Below are positions 1 to 7,972 of a stretch of DNA of 34,942 bases, in pieces (positions within the stretch are counted from its first letter, which is position 1; each line of letters opens with the position of its first letter). The translations under genes and the position numbers were made by a program. The stretch is taken from positions 1 through 34,942 of the forward strand of contig JANYJW010000028.1 in the NCBI GenBank assembly GCA_025361705.1, read 5' to 3'. The notes under the pieces were generated by a model. It did not search any database. It was not told where the DNA came from and saw only the letters and a list, made by a program, of their open reading frames with translations. Source of the stretch: Gemmatimonas sp. Lineage in GTDB: Bacteria > Gemmatimonadota > Gemmatimonadetes > Gemmatimonadales > Gemmatimonadaceae.

Positions 1-42
1 GGGATCGTGCGGGCGCTGCAGGGGATCATGGTGACGACCTAA
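1..42 (+). CDS. 3' end of a plus-strand gene (partial)
   Basis: The first 42 bases read in frame 1 as 13 residues (GIVRALQGIMVTT) followed by TAA. A perfect inverted repeat lies 25 nt further on, which is where the end of a gene would be expected. Too little remains to identify a product. It could also be chance open sequence. Confidence 0.3.
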   Translation, partial: GIVRALQGIMVTT

Positions 43-67
43 GCGGCGCAACACGGATGGCGTCGCG

Positions 68-98
68 CGCACGGCCCACTGCTGCCGCGGGCCGTGCG
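68..98. terminator. Hairpin terminator between convergent genes
   Basis: CGCACGGCCC (68-77) and GGGCCGTGCG (89-98) form a perfect 10-bp stem around an 11-nt loop. It lies between the end of the left-edge gene (42) and the stop of the minus-strand hydrolase (129), so it could serve both directions. There is no clear T-tract. Confidence 0.5.
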
Positions 99-128
99 TG
101 GTGGGCAGTACGCCAGTCGCCAGCCGCG

Positions 129-1193
129 CTACCGCTCCGGCAGCCCCTTCAGGAACTCCGCGAGGTACCCGCCCCACACCGCCGGCACCGAGTGCGTGCC
201 GTGGCCGCGCGTCTGCGGCGTGATGGGCAGCAGGATGAACCGGCCCTTCGCGACCTGGGGCATGAGCCGCTCCATCACGCCGAGTTCCGGCGGATTCACC
301 AGGTCGTCGGCAGAGTTGATGGCCAGCACCGGCGTGGTGACCTGCGTGAGGTGCGACGACGGGTCATAGTCGCGGGACGCGTCGAACTGATACAGCATGT
401 CGTTGGCGTCCGTCACGCGAACGCGCGCGGCGAGGTACGCCGTGATCGCCGAATCGGCCGCCTCGCGCGTGGGTGCCTGCCGATGCTGCACCAGCGGCGC
501 GCTGGTCATCATGAACAGCAACTGCGACGCGTACGCCACGCCCTTGGGCTGCTCGGTGTAGTCACCACCCTTGTAGCCCGGATCGGCGCGGAGGTCGTCC
601 ATGATCATCTTGCGCATCATCCGGTTGCGCCCGACAATCGGCGCCGGCGCGCAGGCCAGCGGTACGAGGCCGTCGACGAACGCCGGGTAGGTGTAGCCCC
701 ACACCCACGCGTGCATGCACCCCATCGACGTGCCCATGATCAGCCGCAGGTGGCTCACGCCCAGCCCCTTGGTGAGCAGCAGCTGCTGCGCACGCACCAT
801 GTCGTCGTACGTGTATCTGGGGAACTTCGCGTGCAGGCCGTCGCTCGGCTTGCTCGACCCGCCGTGCCCGATGCCGTCGGGGAGGACCACGTAGTAGCGC
901 GTGGTGTCCAGCAGCTTGCCCGGGCCAAAGAGCTCGCCGGCATAGGTGGCCGACAGGAAGGCGCGCCCCGTGCCACCGGTGCCGTGCAGGATCATGACCG
1001 CGTTGCGCACGACGCCGCGTGCGTCGGCCTGCGGCGTGCCCAGCGTGGTGTAGTGCAGGCGCAACTCGGGCAGCACCTCACCCGAGGCAAACGTGAAGTC
1101 GCGCGCGACGAAGTCGCCCTGCGTGCCCTGCGCACGGGCACGGGCACTGACGGCAATCAGCGAGAGCGCGAGGAAGAGGCGGGCAGCGGTCAT
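129..1193 (-). CDS. Exported alpha/beta-fold hydrolase, MetX/homoserine acetyltransferase-like
   Basis: 354 aa. The N-terminus (about 1-22, hydrophobic then ARARA) looks like a Sec signal peptide, so the protein is probably periplasmic. The fold shows an oxyanion-type HGTGG at 70-74, a nucleophile elbow GTSMG with Ser156, an acidic residue in NSADD (Asp296/297) and a C-terminal His (331 or 334) in RGHGTH. The elbow and long cap resemble homoserine O-acetyltransferase (MetX). A cytosolic methionine enzyme would not carry a signal peptide, however, so an esterase or acyl hydrolase is more likely; the substrate is unknown. The start is ATG with GGAG seven bases upstream. It lies 14 nt after the preceding minus-strand hydrolase and is probably co-transcribed with it. 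Confidence 0.85.
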   Translation of the reverse strand: MTAARLFLALSLIAVSARARAQGTQGDFVARDFTFASGEVLPELRLHYTTLGTPQADARGVVRNAVMILHGTGGTGRAFLSATYAGELFGPGKLLDTTRYYVVLPDGIGHGGSSKPSDGLHAKFPRYTYDDMVRAQQLLLTKGLGVSHLRLIMGTSMGCMHAWVWGYTYPAFVDGLVPLACAPAPIVGRNRMMRKMIMDDLRADPGYKGGDYTEQPKGVAYASQLLFMMTSAPLVQHRQAPTREAADSAITAYLAARVRVTDANDMLYQFDASRDYDPSSHLTQVTTPVLAINSADDLVNPPELGVMERLMPQVAKGRFILLPITPQTRGHGTHSVPAVWGGYLAEFLKGLPER

Positions 1194-1207
1194 TCGGCAG
1201 CTCCAAG

Positions 1208-2230
1208 TCAGGGCGCGAGCAGGCGCTCAACGAACGCCCCCATGCCGTGAAAGAGGTCCACGTGATCGGGGGCGGTGTTGCCGGCGAAGCCCAGCACCTC
1301 CAACCGTCCCTTGGTGGCGCGACTCAGCAATTGCGTCCCCAGCGGTCCCCACTCGAGCACGGGGACGCGCTTTAGCGCGAGTGTGCCCAGCAGCCAGTCG
1401 GTGCACTCGGTGGTGCTGGCGAACGTCCCGGGAAATATCTCGGTGTGCGTGATCACAAAGCGCTTCTGCCCGTCGGCCGCCAGCTTCGCAAAGGCGGCAA
1501 ACGGCGCCAGGCCGGCCGTGTCGAGCACGCCGCCATCGGCGAGCGGCTTGCGGTCGGGTTCGTAGCTCGTGTGGATCCCGTCCAGCAGGAGCACTCCGTC
1601 CACCAGCGGCAGGTTGTCGGGGCGGCGCACGATCTCGCGGATGGCACCGTACCCGGCGCTCCACCCGCTCAGGTAGACGGCGCTCACGCGCGGCGCGCCC
1701 GTCACCTGCGCAATGCGCGCCTTGAGCGTGTCGAGCAGGCGCGCGTACAGCTGCGAGTCCCCCGCAAAGGGCCGCGCGTAGATGCCCGAGCCGCTGCCGA
1801 GGAAGACGGCGGCCACCATCAGCGGGCGCGTCATCGTGGCGACCGCACGCTGCGGTACCCAGGTGGCGCCCATGAAATGGATGAGCAGCGGCGCCTCGGC
1901 GGTGTTGATGACGCGCTGCGGAATGAAGATGTCGATGGCCTTGGGCAGCACGCCCTCGACCACGAGATGCACGCCGTTGTCGCTCCGGCCCCGCTGGTCG
2001 AGGCGTTCGTGCCGCCGCGTCAGCTCCTGCATGGGTGACGGATTTTGCGGCAGCATCGCGGGAGCGGGCGACGCGGCCTGTGCTACCGGCGCGGGCGCAG
2101 CCGGCGGCGCGGGCACGGAGGCGGGCACCGCGGCCAGCGCCGGGCCGCGGACGGCCGGCGGCTGGCACGCAGCCGCGGCGAGGGCGAGGGCGAGGGCCAC
2201 AATAGTAGCATTATGCGACTTAATCATCAT
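1208..2230 (-). CDS. Predicted lipoprotein with alpha/beta-hydrolase fold
   Basis: 340 aa. A hydrophobic stretch ending LAAAAC gives a lipobox with Cys22, so the protein is probably lipid-anchored. It is followed by an Ala/Pro-rich linker to about residue 65. The hydrolase part shows a nucleophile elbow GWSAGYG (Ser191), an acidic candidate in LLLDG (Asp217) and a late His (323 or 328) in DHVDLFHGM. I do not recognise a characterised family; the substrate is unknown. The ATGATG start overlaps the TAA of the preceding NFACT-R gene by 11 nt and sits behind GGAGGGAG, so translation is coupled. A second exported hydrolase follows 14 nt downstream. Confidence 0.82.
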   Translation of the reverse strand: MMIKSHNATIVALALALAAAACQPPAVRGPALAAVPASVPAPPAAPAPVAQAASPAPAMLPQNPSPMQELTRRHERLDQRGRSDNGVHLVVEGVLPKAIDIFIPQRVINTAEAPLLIHFMGATWVPQRAVATMTRPLMVAAVFLGSGSGIYARPFAGDSQLYARLLDTLKARIAQVTGAPRVSAVYLSGWSAGYGAIREIVRRPDNLPLVDGVLLLDGIHTSYEPDRKPLADGGVLDTAGLAPFAAFAKLAADGQKRFVITHTEIFPGTFASTTECTDWLLGTLALKRVPVLEWGPLGTQLLSRATKGRLEVLGFAGNTAPDHVDLFHGMGAFVERLLAP

Positions 2231-2612
2231 CTCCCTCCGTCAACGCCCGCGGATAGACCTTCACGCGCTCGAACCGCCGCAATTGCACTTCGCCCGCCGG
2301 AGCGCCGCGCACCTTGCGCACGTCGGCCGCCCAGCAGACGTGCACTTCGACCTTGCCGCGCGCCGCGCGCGCCTTGCTGTAGTACGCAGCAAACTCGGCA
2401 GCGCGTTCAACGACCGGCGTGGGGATCTCGGTGAGCTTGTCGGGGTTGCACACCACCACGTGGCTGCCGGGGACGGACGCCACGTGCAGCCAGAGATCGT
2501 GCGGCTTGGCCACCTTGAGCGTAAGGTAGTCGTTGTCCGTGGCCGCCTTGCCCACGAGGACCTCAAAGCCCTCAATCTCCACGGTGCGGTACCTGCGTCC
2601 CTTGCTCGGCAT
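2220..2612 (-). CDS. Standalone NFACT-R (DUF814) RNA-binding domain protein
   Basis: 130 aa, essentially a single domain. The stretch NDYLTLKVAKPHDLWLHV followed by PGSHVVV (residues about 27-54) is the signature of NFACT-R, the C-terminal domain of RqcH/FbpA/NEMF proteins that bind tRNA and stalled large ribosomal subunits. The NFACT-N, HhH and coiled-coil regions of full RqcH are absent, as in known single-domain relatives. Its role here is therefore probably nucleic-acid binding, but is not established. It is the first gene of a three-gene minus-strand unit and overlaps the next start by 11 nt. Confidence 0.88.
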   Translation of the reverse strand: MPSKGRRYRTVEIEGFEVLVGKAATDNDYLTLKVAKPHDLWLHVASVPGSHVVVCNPDKLTEIPTPVVERAAEFAAYYSKARAARGKVEVHVCWAADVRKVRGAPAGEVQLRRFERVKVYPRALTEGDDD

Positions 2613-2741
2613 GCCTCAAGGCTAGCGCCCAACGCCCGGCGGCGGGAGCGCGCACCGCTCCCTTCCCGTCGACGGTCGGACTAACTTCAGGCAGACCCCG
2701 GCCCCCACGGCCCTCGTTTGGCCCCCGACCGCCCCCGATCC

Positions 2742-4853
2742 ATGGCTTCTTCTCCCAAGACGGACCGCCGCGCGGCCCACGGGCTGACGCGCGAGCAGCT
2801 GCTCGCGGCGTACCGCGTGATGTTCCTGTCGCGCCGCCTCGACGACAAGGAGATCCAGCTCAAGCGCCAGAACAAGATCTTCTTCCAGATCTCGGGCGCC
2901 GGCCACGAAGCGGTGCTGACCGCCGCGGGCCTCGCGTTCAAGCCGGGCTACGACTGGTTCTACGGGTACTACCGCGACCGCGCGCTCTGCCTGTCGCTGG
3001 GAATGACGGCGGCCGAGATGCTGTACAGCGCCGTGGGCGCCGCGGCCGATCCCAACTCGGGCGGCCGCCAGATGCCGTCTCACTGGGGGCACAAGGACCT
3101 CAACATCGTCTCGACGTCGTCGCCGACGGGCACGCAATTCCTGCAGGGCGTTGGCGCCGCCGAGGCGTCGATGCGTGCCGGGCTGCTCGGCATCACCGAT
3201 GGATTCGCCGGCGACGAGGTGGTCTTTGTCTCAACAGGCGATGGCACGACGTCGCAGGGCGAGTTCTGGGAATCGCTGAACACGGCGTGCAATCTCAAGC
3301 TCCCCGTGGTGTACGTCGTGGAGGACAACGGCTACGCCATCTCGGTGCCGGTGGAAGTGAACACGGCGGGCGGCTCGATTTCGAAGCTCGTGGCGTCGTT
3401 TCCCGGCCTGTTCATCCAGGAAGTGGACGGCTGCGACTTCGTGGCCTCGCTCGACGTGATGCGGAAGGCCGTGGATTTTGCGCGGGCTCGCAAGGGACCG
3501 GCGCTGGTGCATGCGCATGTCATCCGCCCGTATTCGCACTCGTTGTCGGACGACGAGGTGGTGTACAAGCCGGCGCCGGAGCGCGAGGCCGAGGCGGCGC
3601 GCGACCCGCTGACGACCTTCCCCCGGTGGCTCGTGACGCAGGGGCACGCGACCGAGGCCGACATCACCGCCGTGCAGGCGTCGGTGGACGCCGAGGTGCT
3701 GGCGGCGACGGACGACGCGCTGACACAGGCGCAGCCGGCGCCGGAGACGGCGATGTGGGCGCTTTTTTCGCCCGACGTCGACCCGACCAGCGCCGCCTTC
3801 GACACGGAAAATGCGCCGCAGTTCACCGGCGAGCCGACAACGATGGTGGACCTCATCAACAGCGCCATGCGCGACGAGATGCGCCGCAACCCGCGCATTG
3901 TCGCCTTTGGCGAGGATGTGGCAGATGTGTCGCGCGACCAGTATCTGGGCAAGGTGAAGGGCAAGGGCGGCGTCTTCAAGGCGACGCACGGTCTGCAGGC
4001 CGAGTTCGGCAGCGCGCGCGTGTTCAACTCGCCGCTCGCCGAGGCCAACATCATCGGCCGGGCCATTGGCCTGGCGCATCGCGGCTTCAAGCCCGTGGTC
4101 GAAATCCAGTTCTTCGACTACATCTGGACCGCGTTCATGCAGCTGCGCGACGAGCTGGCGACCATGCGCTGGCGGTCGAGCAACGCGTTCAGCGCGCCCG
4201 TGGTGGTGCGCACCACCTACGGCGGCTACATCCGCGGCGGCATCTACCACTCGCAGACCGGCGCGTCGCTCTTTACGCATTGCCCTGGCCTGCGCGTCGT
4301 CTGCCCGAGCAATGCCATTGACGCCAACGGGCTGCTGCGCACGGCCATCCGGTGCGACGATCCGGTGATCTTTCTCGAGCACAAGCACCTGTACCGCCAG
4401 ACGTACAACAAGGGGAAGAATCCCGGCCCTGACTTCATGATTCCCTTCGGCAAGGCGCGCGTGGTGCGCGAGGGCACCGACGTGACGGTGGTGACGTACG
4501 GTGCCACGGTGCAGCGTGCGCTCGCCGCGGCCAACCAGACGGCGGACGCCGGCGGGCCCAGCGTGGAAGTGATCGATCTCCGCACGCTGTCGCCGTGGGA
4601 CCAGGAAACGGTGTACGCCTCGGCGCGCAAGACCGGACGCGTGATCGTGGCGTACGAGGATTCGCTGTCGTGGGGCTACGGCGCCGAGATTGCCGCGCGG
4701 GTGGCGGACGAGTGTTTTGCGTGGCTCGACGCACCGGTGCGCCGCGTGGCGTCCCTCGACACGTGGGTGGGGTACGCGCCGCAGCTGGAAGACGCGACGT
4801 TGCCGCAGGCGGCGACGTTTCTGGCGGCATTTGAGGAGATTGTGCGGTACTAG
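2742..4853 (+). CDS. Fused 2-oxoacid dehydrogenase E1 alpha-beta (branched-chain/pyruvate type)
   Basis: 703 aa from the ATG at 2742. A TTG eight codons upstream is in frame but less likely; neither has a clear ribosome binding site. The N-terminal half is an E1 alpha subunit with the thiamine-diphosphate motif starting [10 protein letters not shown] (166-175) and ending at EDN (194-196). From about residue 365 an E1 beta subunit follows (start [11 protein letters not shown], then FGEDV). The product would be the thiamine-dependent decarboxylase of a 2-oxoacid dehydrogenase complex, most like 2-oxoisovalerate dehydrogenase. Fusion fixes a 1:1 ratio of the two halves. No E2 or E3 genes are in the window. 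A 7-nt repeat array starts directly after the TAG, followed by a hairpin. Confidence 0.92.
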   Translation: MASSPKTDRRAAHGLTREQLLAAYRVMFLSRRLDDKEIQLKRQNKIFFQISGAGHEAVLTAAGLAFKPGYDWFYGYYRDRALCLSLGMTAAEMLYSAVGAAADPNSGGRQMPSHWGHKDLNIVSTSSPTGTQFLQGVGAAEASMRAGLLGITDGFAGDEVVFVSTGDGTTSQGEFWESLNTACNLKLPVVYVVEDNGYAISVPVEVNTAGGSISKLVASFPGLFIQEVDGCDFVASLDVMRKAVDFARARKGPALVHAHVIRPYSHSLSDDEVVYKPAPEREAEAARDPLTTFPRWLVTQGHATEADITAVQASVDAEVLAATDDALTQAQPAPETAMWALFSPDVDPTSAAFDTENAPQFTGEPTTMVDLINSAMRDEMRRNPRIVAFGEDVADVSRDQYLGKVKGKGGVFKATHGLQAEFGSARVFNSPLAEANIIGRAIGLAHRGFKPVVEIQFFDYIWTAFMQLRDELATMRWRSSNAFSAPVVVRTTYGGYIRGGIYHSQTGASLFTHCPGLRVVCPSNAIDANGLLRTAIRCDDPVIFLEHKHLYRQTYNKGKNPGPDFMIPFGKARVVREGTDVTVVTYGATVQRALAAANQTADAGGPSVEVIDLRTLSPWDQETVYASARKTGRVIVAYEDSLSWGYGAEIAARVADECFAWLDAPVRRVASLDTWVGYAPQLEDATLPQAATFLAAFEEIVRY

Positions 4854-4881
4854 GGAGACGGAGGACGAAGGACGAGAGAGA
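4854..4881 (+). repeat. Heptamer array, G-rich face, element A left arm
   Basis: Four 7-nt units directly follow the stop codon: GGAGACG, GAGGACG, AAGGACG, AGAGAGA. The complementary C-rich array occurs at 4931-4963, so the pair is a long imperfect inverted repeat. Confidence 0.7.
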
Positions 4882-4908
4882 GGGCCGGCGGAACATTCTG
4901 CCGGCCCT
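4881..4908 (+). terminator. Intrinsic-type hairpin after the E1 gene
   Basis: AGGGCCGGC (4881-4889) pairs with GCCGGCCCT (4900-4908). The stem extends inward by three further pairs (one G-T) around a 4-nt loop. It lies 27 nt after the stop and is followed by a moderately T/G-rich stretch. It sits between the two arms of heptamer element A. Confidence 0.6.
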
Positions 4909-4930
4909 TCGGCGTTGGTTGCAGCAGGTA

Positions 4931-4963
4931 TCTCTCGACTCCCGTCCCCCGCCTCTCGTCTCC
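4931..4963 (+). repeat. Heptamer array, C-rich face, element A right arm
   Basis: Units TCTCTCG, ACTCCCG, TCCCCCG, CCTCTCG and a partial TCTCC run straight into the ATG at 4964. The array occupies the place of the ribosome binding site and contains no Shine-Dalgarno sequence. Confidence 0.7.
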
Positions 4964-5479
4964 ATGCTGACCACCCTCGCCCTCATCGCCACCCTCGCCT
5001 CCGATAGCGCGCGGTTTCCCGTCGTCACGTCGGAGAACCTCGAGGGCCGCACGCTCACGCTCCCCACCGACTTTGCGGGCGAACGCAACGTGGTGTTCGT
5101 GGCGTTCCTGCAGAAGCAGCAGAAGGATGTCGATACGTGGGTGCCGTTCGTGAAGCCCCTGCTCGCCCGCACGCCGGGGACGGACTACTACGAAATCCCC
5201 ACCATCAAGCGGATGATCGCCCCCATGCGGTGGATGATCAATCGCGGCATGAGAGGGGGCATCGATGACGGCGCGGCGCGCGAACGCACCATCACGCTCT
5301 ACATCGACAAGGAACCGTTCAAGCGCGCGCTTGCAATTACCGACGAGCAGACCATCCACGTGCTCGTGGTGGATCGCGCCGGTCGCGTGTGGTGGCGTGC
5401 GACCGGCGCGTTCAGCGCGGAGAAGGGGGCGGCGCTGGAGGCGGCGCTGACGCGCCGGGACGCTGCGGGCGCGTACTGA
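4964..5479 (+). CDS. Exported thioredoxin-fold/ATP10-like protein
   Basis: 171 aa from the ATG at 4964; an in-frame TTG at 4919 lies inside repeat DNA and is rejected. Residues 1-16 (MLTTLALIATLASDSA) look like a short signal peptide. The body (VVFVAFLQKQQKDVDTW, then YYEIPTIKRMI, later HVLVVDRAGRVWW) has the strand order of a thioredoxin/peroxiredoxin-like fold and resembles ATP10-like proteins. There is no CXXC, so thiol-disulfide exchange is unlikely. The family assignment is tentative. The last 68 nt overlap the minus-strand lipoprotein gene tail to tail. Confidence 0.75.
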   Translation: MLTTLALIATLASDSARFPVVTSENLEGRTLTLPTDFAGERNVVFVAFLQKQQKDVDTWVPFVKPLLARTPGTDYYEIPTIKRMIAPMRWMINRGMRGGIDDGAARERTITLYIDKEPFKRALAITDEQTIHVLVVDRAGRVWWRATGAFSAEKGAALEAALTRRDAAGAY

Positions 5480-5873
5480 CGAAGATGACGCCGCGCCCAT
5501 GGTCGATGCCCCACCGCGACGTGGCTTCGAGTCCATTGAAGTGCTGGATGTACTGGATGCCCTGACTCGGGATGTTCTGCAGGGTCTCGACCGCCCCGAA
5601 GTGCACCCCGTCGACATACACCTGCACCTCGGTCGGGTAGCGGAAGCTCTCGGCTCCGCGCGTGCTGAGCCACGTGGCCCGCAACCCCTTCACCGCGTCA
5701 TAGGCGTTGGCGAACCGCAGTTCCTGGATCTGCTCGCGTGTGATCATCGCGAGGTCTGTCTTGGCGCTCGTGGCACCGCTGGCGCCCGTGGCGGCCGACG
5801 GGCCGGCGGCACAGCCCACCGTGCAGGCCAAGGTCAGTACCACGACGGCGAACGGCAGTGCGGAACGGCGCAT
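5412..5873 (-). CDS. Small lipoprotein with TonB-receptor plug-like domain
   Basis: 153 aa from the ATG at 5873, chosen because MRRSALPFAVVVLTLACTVGC gives a signal peptide and lipobox at once; longer starts add only a basic leader. The core (LRFANAYDAVKGLRATWL, later VQVYVDGVHFG, NIPSQGIQYIQHF and HGRGVIFVSTR) follows the pattern of the plug domain of TonB-dependent receptors: a variant-naming loop, a designed ligand turn, and a final VIFV strand. There is no barrel. The Pro/Ala-rich tail overlaps the convergent gene by 68 nt. It lies 34 nt after the amidohydrolase gene, so probably shares its transcript. Confidence 0.75.
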   Translation of the reverse strand: MRRSALPFAVVVLTLACTVGCAAGPSAATGASGATSAKTDLAMITREQIQELRFANAYDAVKGLRATWLSTRGAESFRYPTEVQVYVDGVHFGAVETLQNIPSQGIQYIQHFNGLEATSRWGIDHGRGVIFVSTRPQRPGASAPPPAPPPSPR

Positions 5874-5907
5874 GCTCCACCTCGACAGGACAGCAGGAAA
5901 CGGCGCG

Positions 5908-7527
5908 CTACTTCGACTCCAGCGCCTCGTACACCACCTTTCCATTCACGATCGTCCGCACGACCTTCGCATGGCGGATGGTCTCCGGCGCAATGCGTGT
6001 GAGGTCGCGGTCGATCATCGTGAGATCGGCGAGCATCCCCTTCCGGATCACGCCGCGCGTGCCCTCGGCGAATCCGGCAAACGCGCCGCCCGTAGTATAG
6101 GCGCGCAGCGCATCCTCCACCGTGATCTTCTGTTCGGGCACCCAGCCGCCGGGGTGCTTCTCGTCGAGCGTGCGGCGCGTCACGGCCGCGTAGATGCCCA
6201 TGAGCGGCGTCGGCGGCGCCACAAACCAGTCGCTGCCAAACGCCAGCGTCGCCTTGGTGTCGCGCAGCGACTTGAACGCGTAGGTGCCCTTGGCGCGCTC
6301 GGGGCCAATCACCTTGTCCACCCAGCGGCCGTCGTCGATGGCATGGTACGGCTGCATCGACGCAATCACCCCCAGCGCGCCGAAGCGCGCCAGGTCGGCC
6401 GGCGCAATGTGCTGCGCGTGCTCGATGCGGAAGCGCCGGTCGCGCGGGCCGTTTTCGCGGGCCACACGCTCGAAGATGTCGAGCTGCGTGCGGATGGCCC
6501 GGTCGCCGATGGCGTGCACCAGCACCTGCAGGCCCGCCTTGTCGGCGGCCGACGTCCACTGGTACAGATCGGCCTCGGTGTTCACCATCAGCCCGCGGTC
6601 GGCGGGCGCGTCGGTGAACGGTTCGAGCATCGCCGCCGTGTGCGACCCGATGGACCCGTCGACGAACCCCTTGAGCCCGCCGATGCGCACCCAGTCGTCG
6701 CCATGGCCGCGCGCCTTGACGGTGTCGGCCAGCCGCTGCCAGCTCGCCAGCGGCACCACGGCGTAGATGCGCGTGGTCAGCGTGCCAGCCGTGTGCGCGC
6801 GCTCGAACGCGGCGAGTTCACCCCACGTCCCCATGTTGTGCACTGCCGTCACGCCCTGCTCGTTGACGTGCTGCATGGCGGCACGCAGCGCGCCGTCGGT
6901 GCGCTCGGCGCTCCACGGCGGCACGACGCGGTCGACGACGCCCATGGCGTTGTCCTTGAAGATCCCCGTTGGCTCGCCCGAGGCGTCGCGCACGATGGTG
7001 CCACCATCCACGTCTTTCACGGCGCGCGTCACGCCGGCCGCCGCAAGCGCCGCCGAGTTGGCGAGGCTCATGTGGCCGTCGAGACGGTTGATCCAGACGG
7101 GATTGCGCGCCGTCACGGAGTCGATCCACTGCCGCGTGGGCAGTGCGCCGCCCCAGTTCTCGTGGTCCCAGTCGCCGTTCAGGATCCACGCGCCGGCGGG
7201 CAGAGTGCTGGCATACGCGGCGATGCGCCGGATGAAATCGGCCTTGGTCGTGGCGTCGCGCAGTTTCACCGACTGCAGCGCGAAGCCGCCATCGGTGAAA
7301 TGCACGTGGGCATCGGTGAACCCCGGAACGACCATCGCCCCGTGGGCGTCGATGACGCGCGTGCCGGCGCCGGCGAGTTTCCGAACCTCGGCGCTCGAGC
7401 CCACTGCGGCAATGTGCGCCCCATCCACGGCAACGGCGTCGGCCCACGGCCGGCGCGCATCACCCGTCCACACCCGCGCATTGACGATGGCAAGGCTGAT
7501 CACGGCAGTCTGGGCAAGCGGATGCAT
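5908..7527 (-). CDS. Amidohydrolase family protein (YtcJ-like), possibly exported
   Basis: 539 aa. Typical amidohydrolase (amidohydrolase_3/YtcJ) layout: an N-terminal beta-sandwich with the metal-binding GFTDAHVHF (about 69-77), a barrel with HAIGDRA and EHAQHI as further metal-ligand segments, a late FGSDW Asp, and a C-terminal composite strand ending IVNGKVVYE. The family hydrolyses N-substituted amides or cyclic amides; the substrate here cannot be read from sequence. The first 13 residues are mildly hydrophobic but a signal peptide is not clear. A plug-like lipoprotein gene follows 34 nt downstream. Confidence 0.88.
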   Translation of the reverse strand: MHPLAQTAVISLAIVNARVWTGDARRPWADAVAVDGAHIAAVGSSAEVRKLAGAGTRVIDAHGAMVVPGFTDAHVHFTDGGFALQSVKLRDATTKADFIRRIAAYASTLPAGAWILNGDWDHENWGGALPTRQWIDSVTARNPVWINRLDGHMSLANSAALAAAGVTRAVKDVDGGTIVRDASGEPTGIFKDNAMGVVDRVVPPWSAERTDGALRAAMQHVNEQGVTAVHNMGTWGELAAFERAHTAGTLTTRIYAVVPLASWQRLADTVKARGHGDDWVRIGGLKGFVDGSIGSHTAAMLEPFTDAPADRGLMVNTEADLYQWTSAADKAGLQVLVHAIGDRAIRTQLDIFERVARENGPRDRRFRIEHAQHIAPADLARFGALGVIASMQPYHAIDDGRWVDKVIGPERAKGTYAFKSLRDTKATLAFGSDWFVAPPTPLMGIYAAVTRRTLDEKHPGGWVPEQKITVEDALRAYTTGGAFAGFAEGTRGVIRKGMLADLTMIDRDLTRIAPETIRHAKVVRTIVNGKVVYEALESK

Positions 7528-7583
7528 GGGCGCCTCGGCACGAGGGGAATGCGGCCGAACGGCCGCCCGTCACCGGCGGTGCG

Positions 7584-7901
7584 TCAGCGCCGCTCGATGG
7601 CGTCGCGCACGTCGAGCAAGATCTCGAAGTACAGCTGTTCGCGGCGGTACGAGAAGTCGAGCGCCTTCATCTGCGACTCGTCCTCCGTCGCCTTGGCGCG
7701 CTCGAAGGCCTCGCGGTACATGTCGTCGAGGTTCGCGAGGATGCGTTCACGGGAACGGGACATGCGCTTGTTCTCCAGGGCCGCGGGCGTCAGCCGCGGC
7801 GGATCGGTGGACACGACGGAAGCCGCCGGCGGGCCTCCCTCGAGGAGGAACCGGCGGGCGGCGCCCAATAGCTGGCTGCGTGCGTTGAAAGAATCGGCCA
7901 T
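7584..7901 (-). CDS. Unknown small protein, charged helical C-terminus
   Basis: 105 aa, not recognised. Residues about 48-105 are rich in Arg, Glu, Asp and Leu without Pro, consistent with two long helices. The N-terminal half is low complexity with Pro and Ala. There is no signal peptide or membrane segment. It sits between the broken sensor kinase and the amidohydrolase on the same strand. A near-consensus extended -10 element lies just upstream of the ATG, suggesting its own promoter. Confidence 0.65.
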   Translation of the reverse strand: MADSFNARSQLLGAARRFLLEGGPPAASVVSTDPPRLTPAALENKRMSRSRERILANLDDMYREAFERAKATEDESQMKALDFSYRREQLYFEILLDVRDAIERR

Positions 7902-7908
7902 GGCTCTC

Positions 7909-7922
7909 GTGCATTATCGCAC
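7909..7922 (-). promoter_or_regulatory. Extended -10-like element in a small dyad
   Basis: On the minus strand GTGC-GATAAT-GCAC reads as an extended -10 (TG, one base, GATAAT) centred in a perfect 4-bp dyad, about 12 nt before the ATG at 7901. Transcripts would be almost leaderless. No clear -35 was seen. Confidence 0.35.
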
Positions 7923-7945
7923 GGCAGCGCAGCCGTGGGAATGGG

Positions 7946-7960
7946 GGCCGCCTGGCGGCC
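7946..7960 (-). terminator. Tight GC-rich palindrome after the kinase gene
   Basis: GGCCGCC, one base, GGCGGCC starts 12 nt past the kinase stop codon at 7973. The stem is strong but has no T-tract and needs bases from the stem to close the loop. Confidence 0.3.
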
Positions 7961-7972
7961 ACCCGGAGGCCG

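Noticed and set aside
2718..2741. TTG start extending the E1 gene by eight residues
   Set aside because: Adds a Pro/Arg-rich leader not expected for the family; the ATG at 2742 gives the normal N-terminus.
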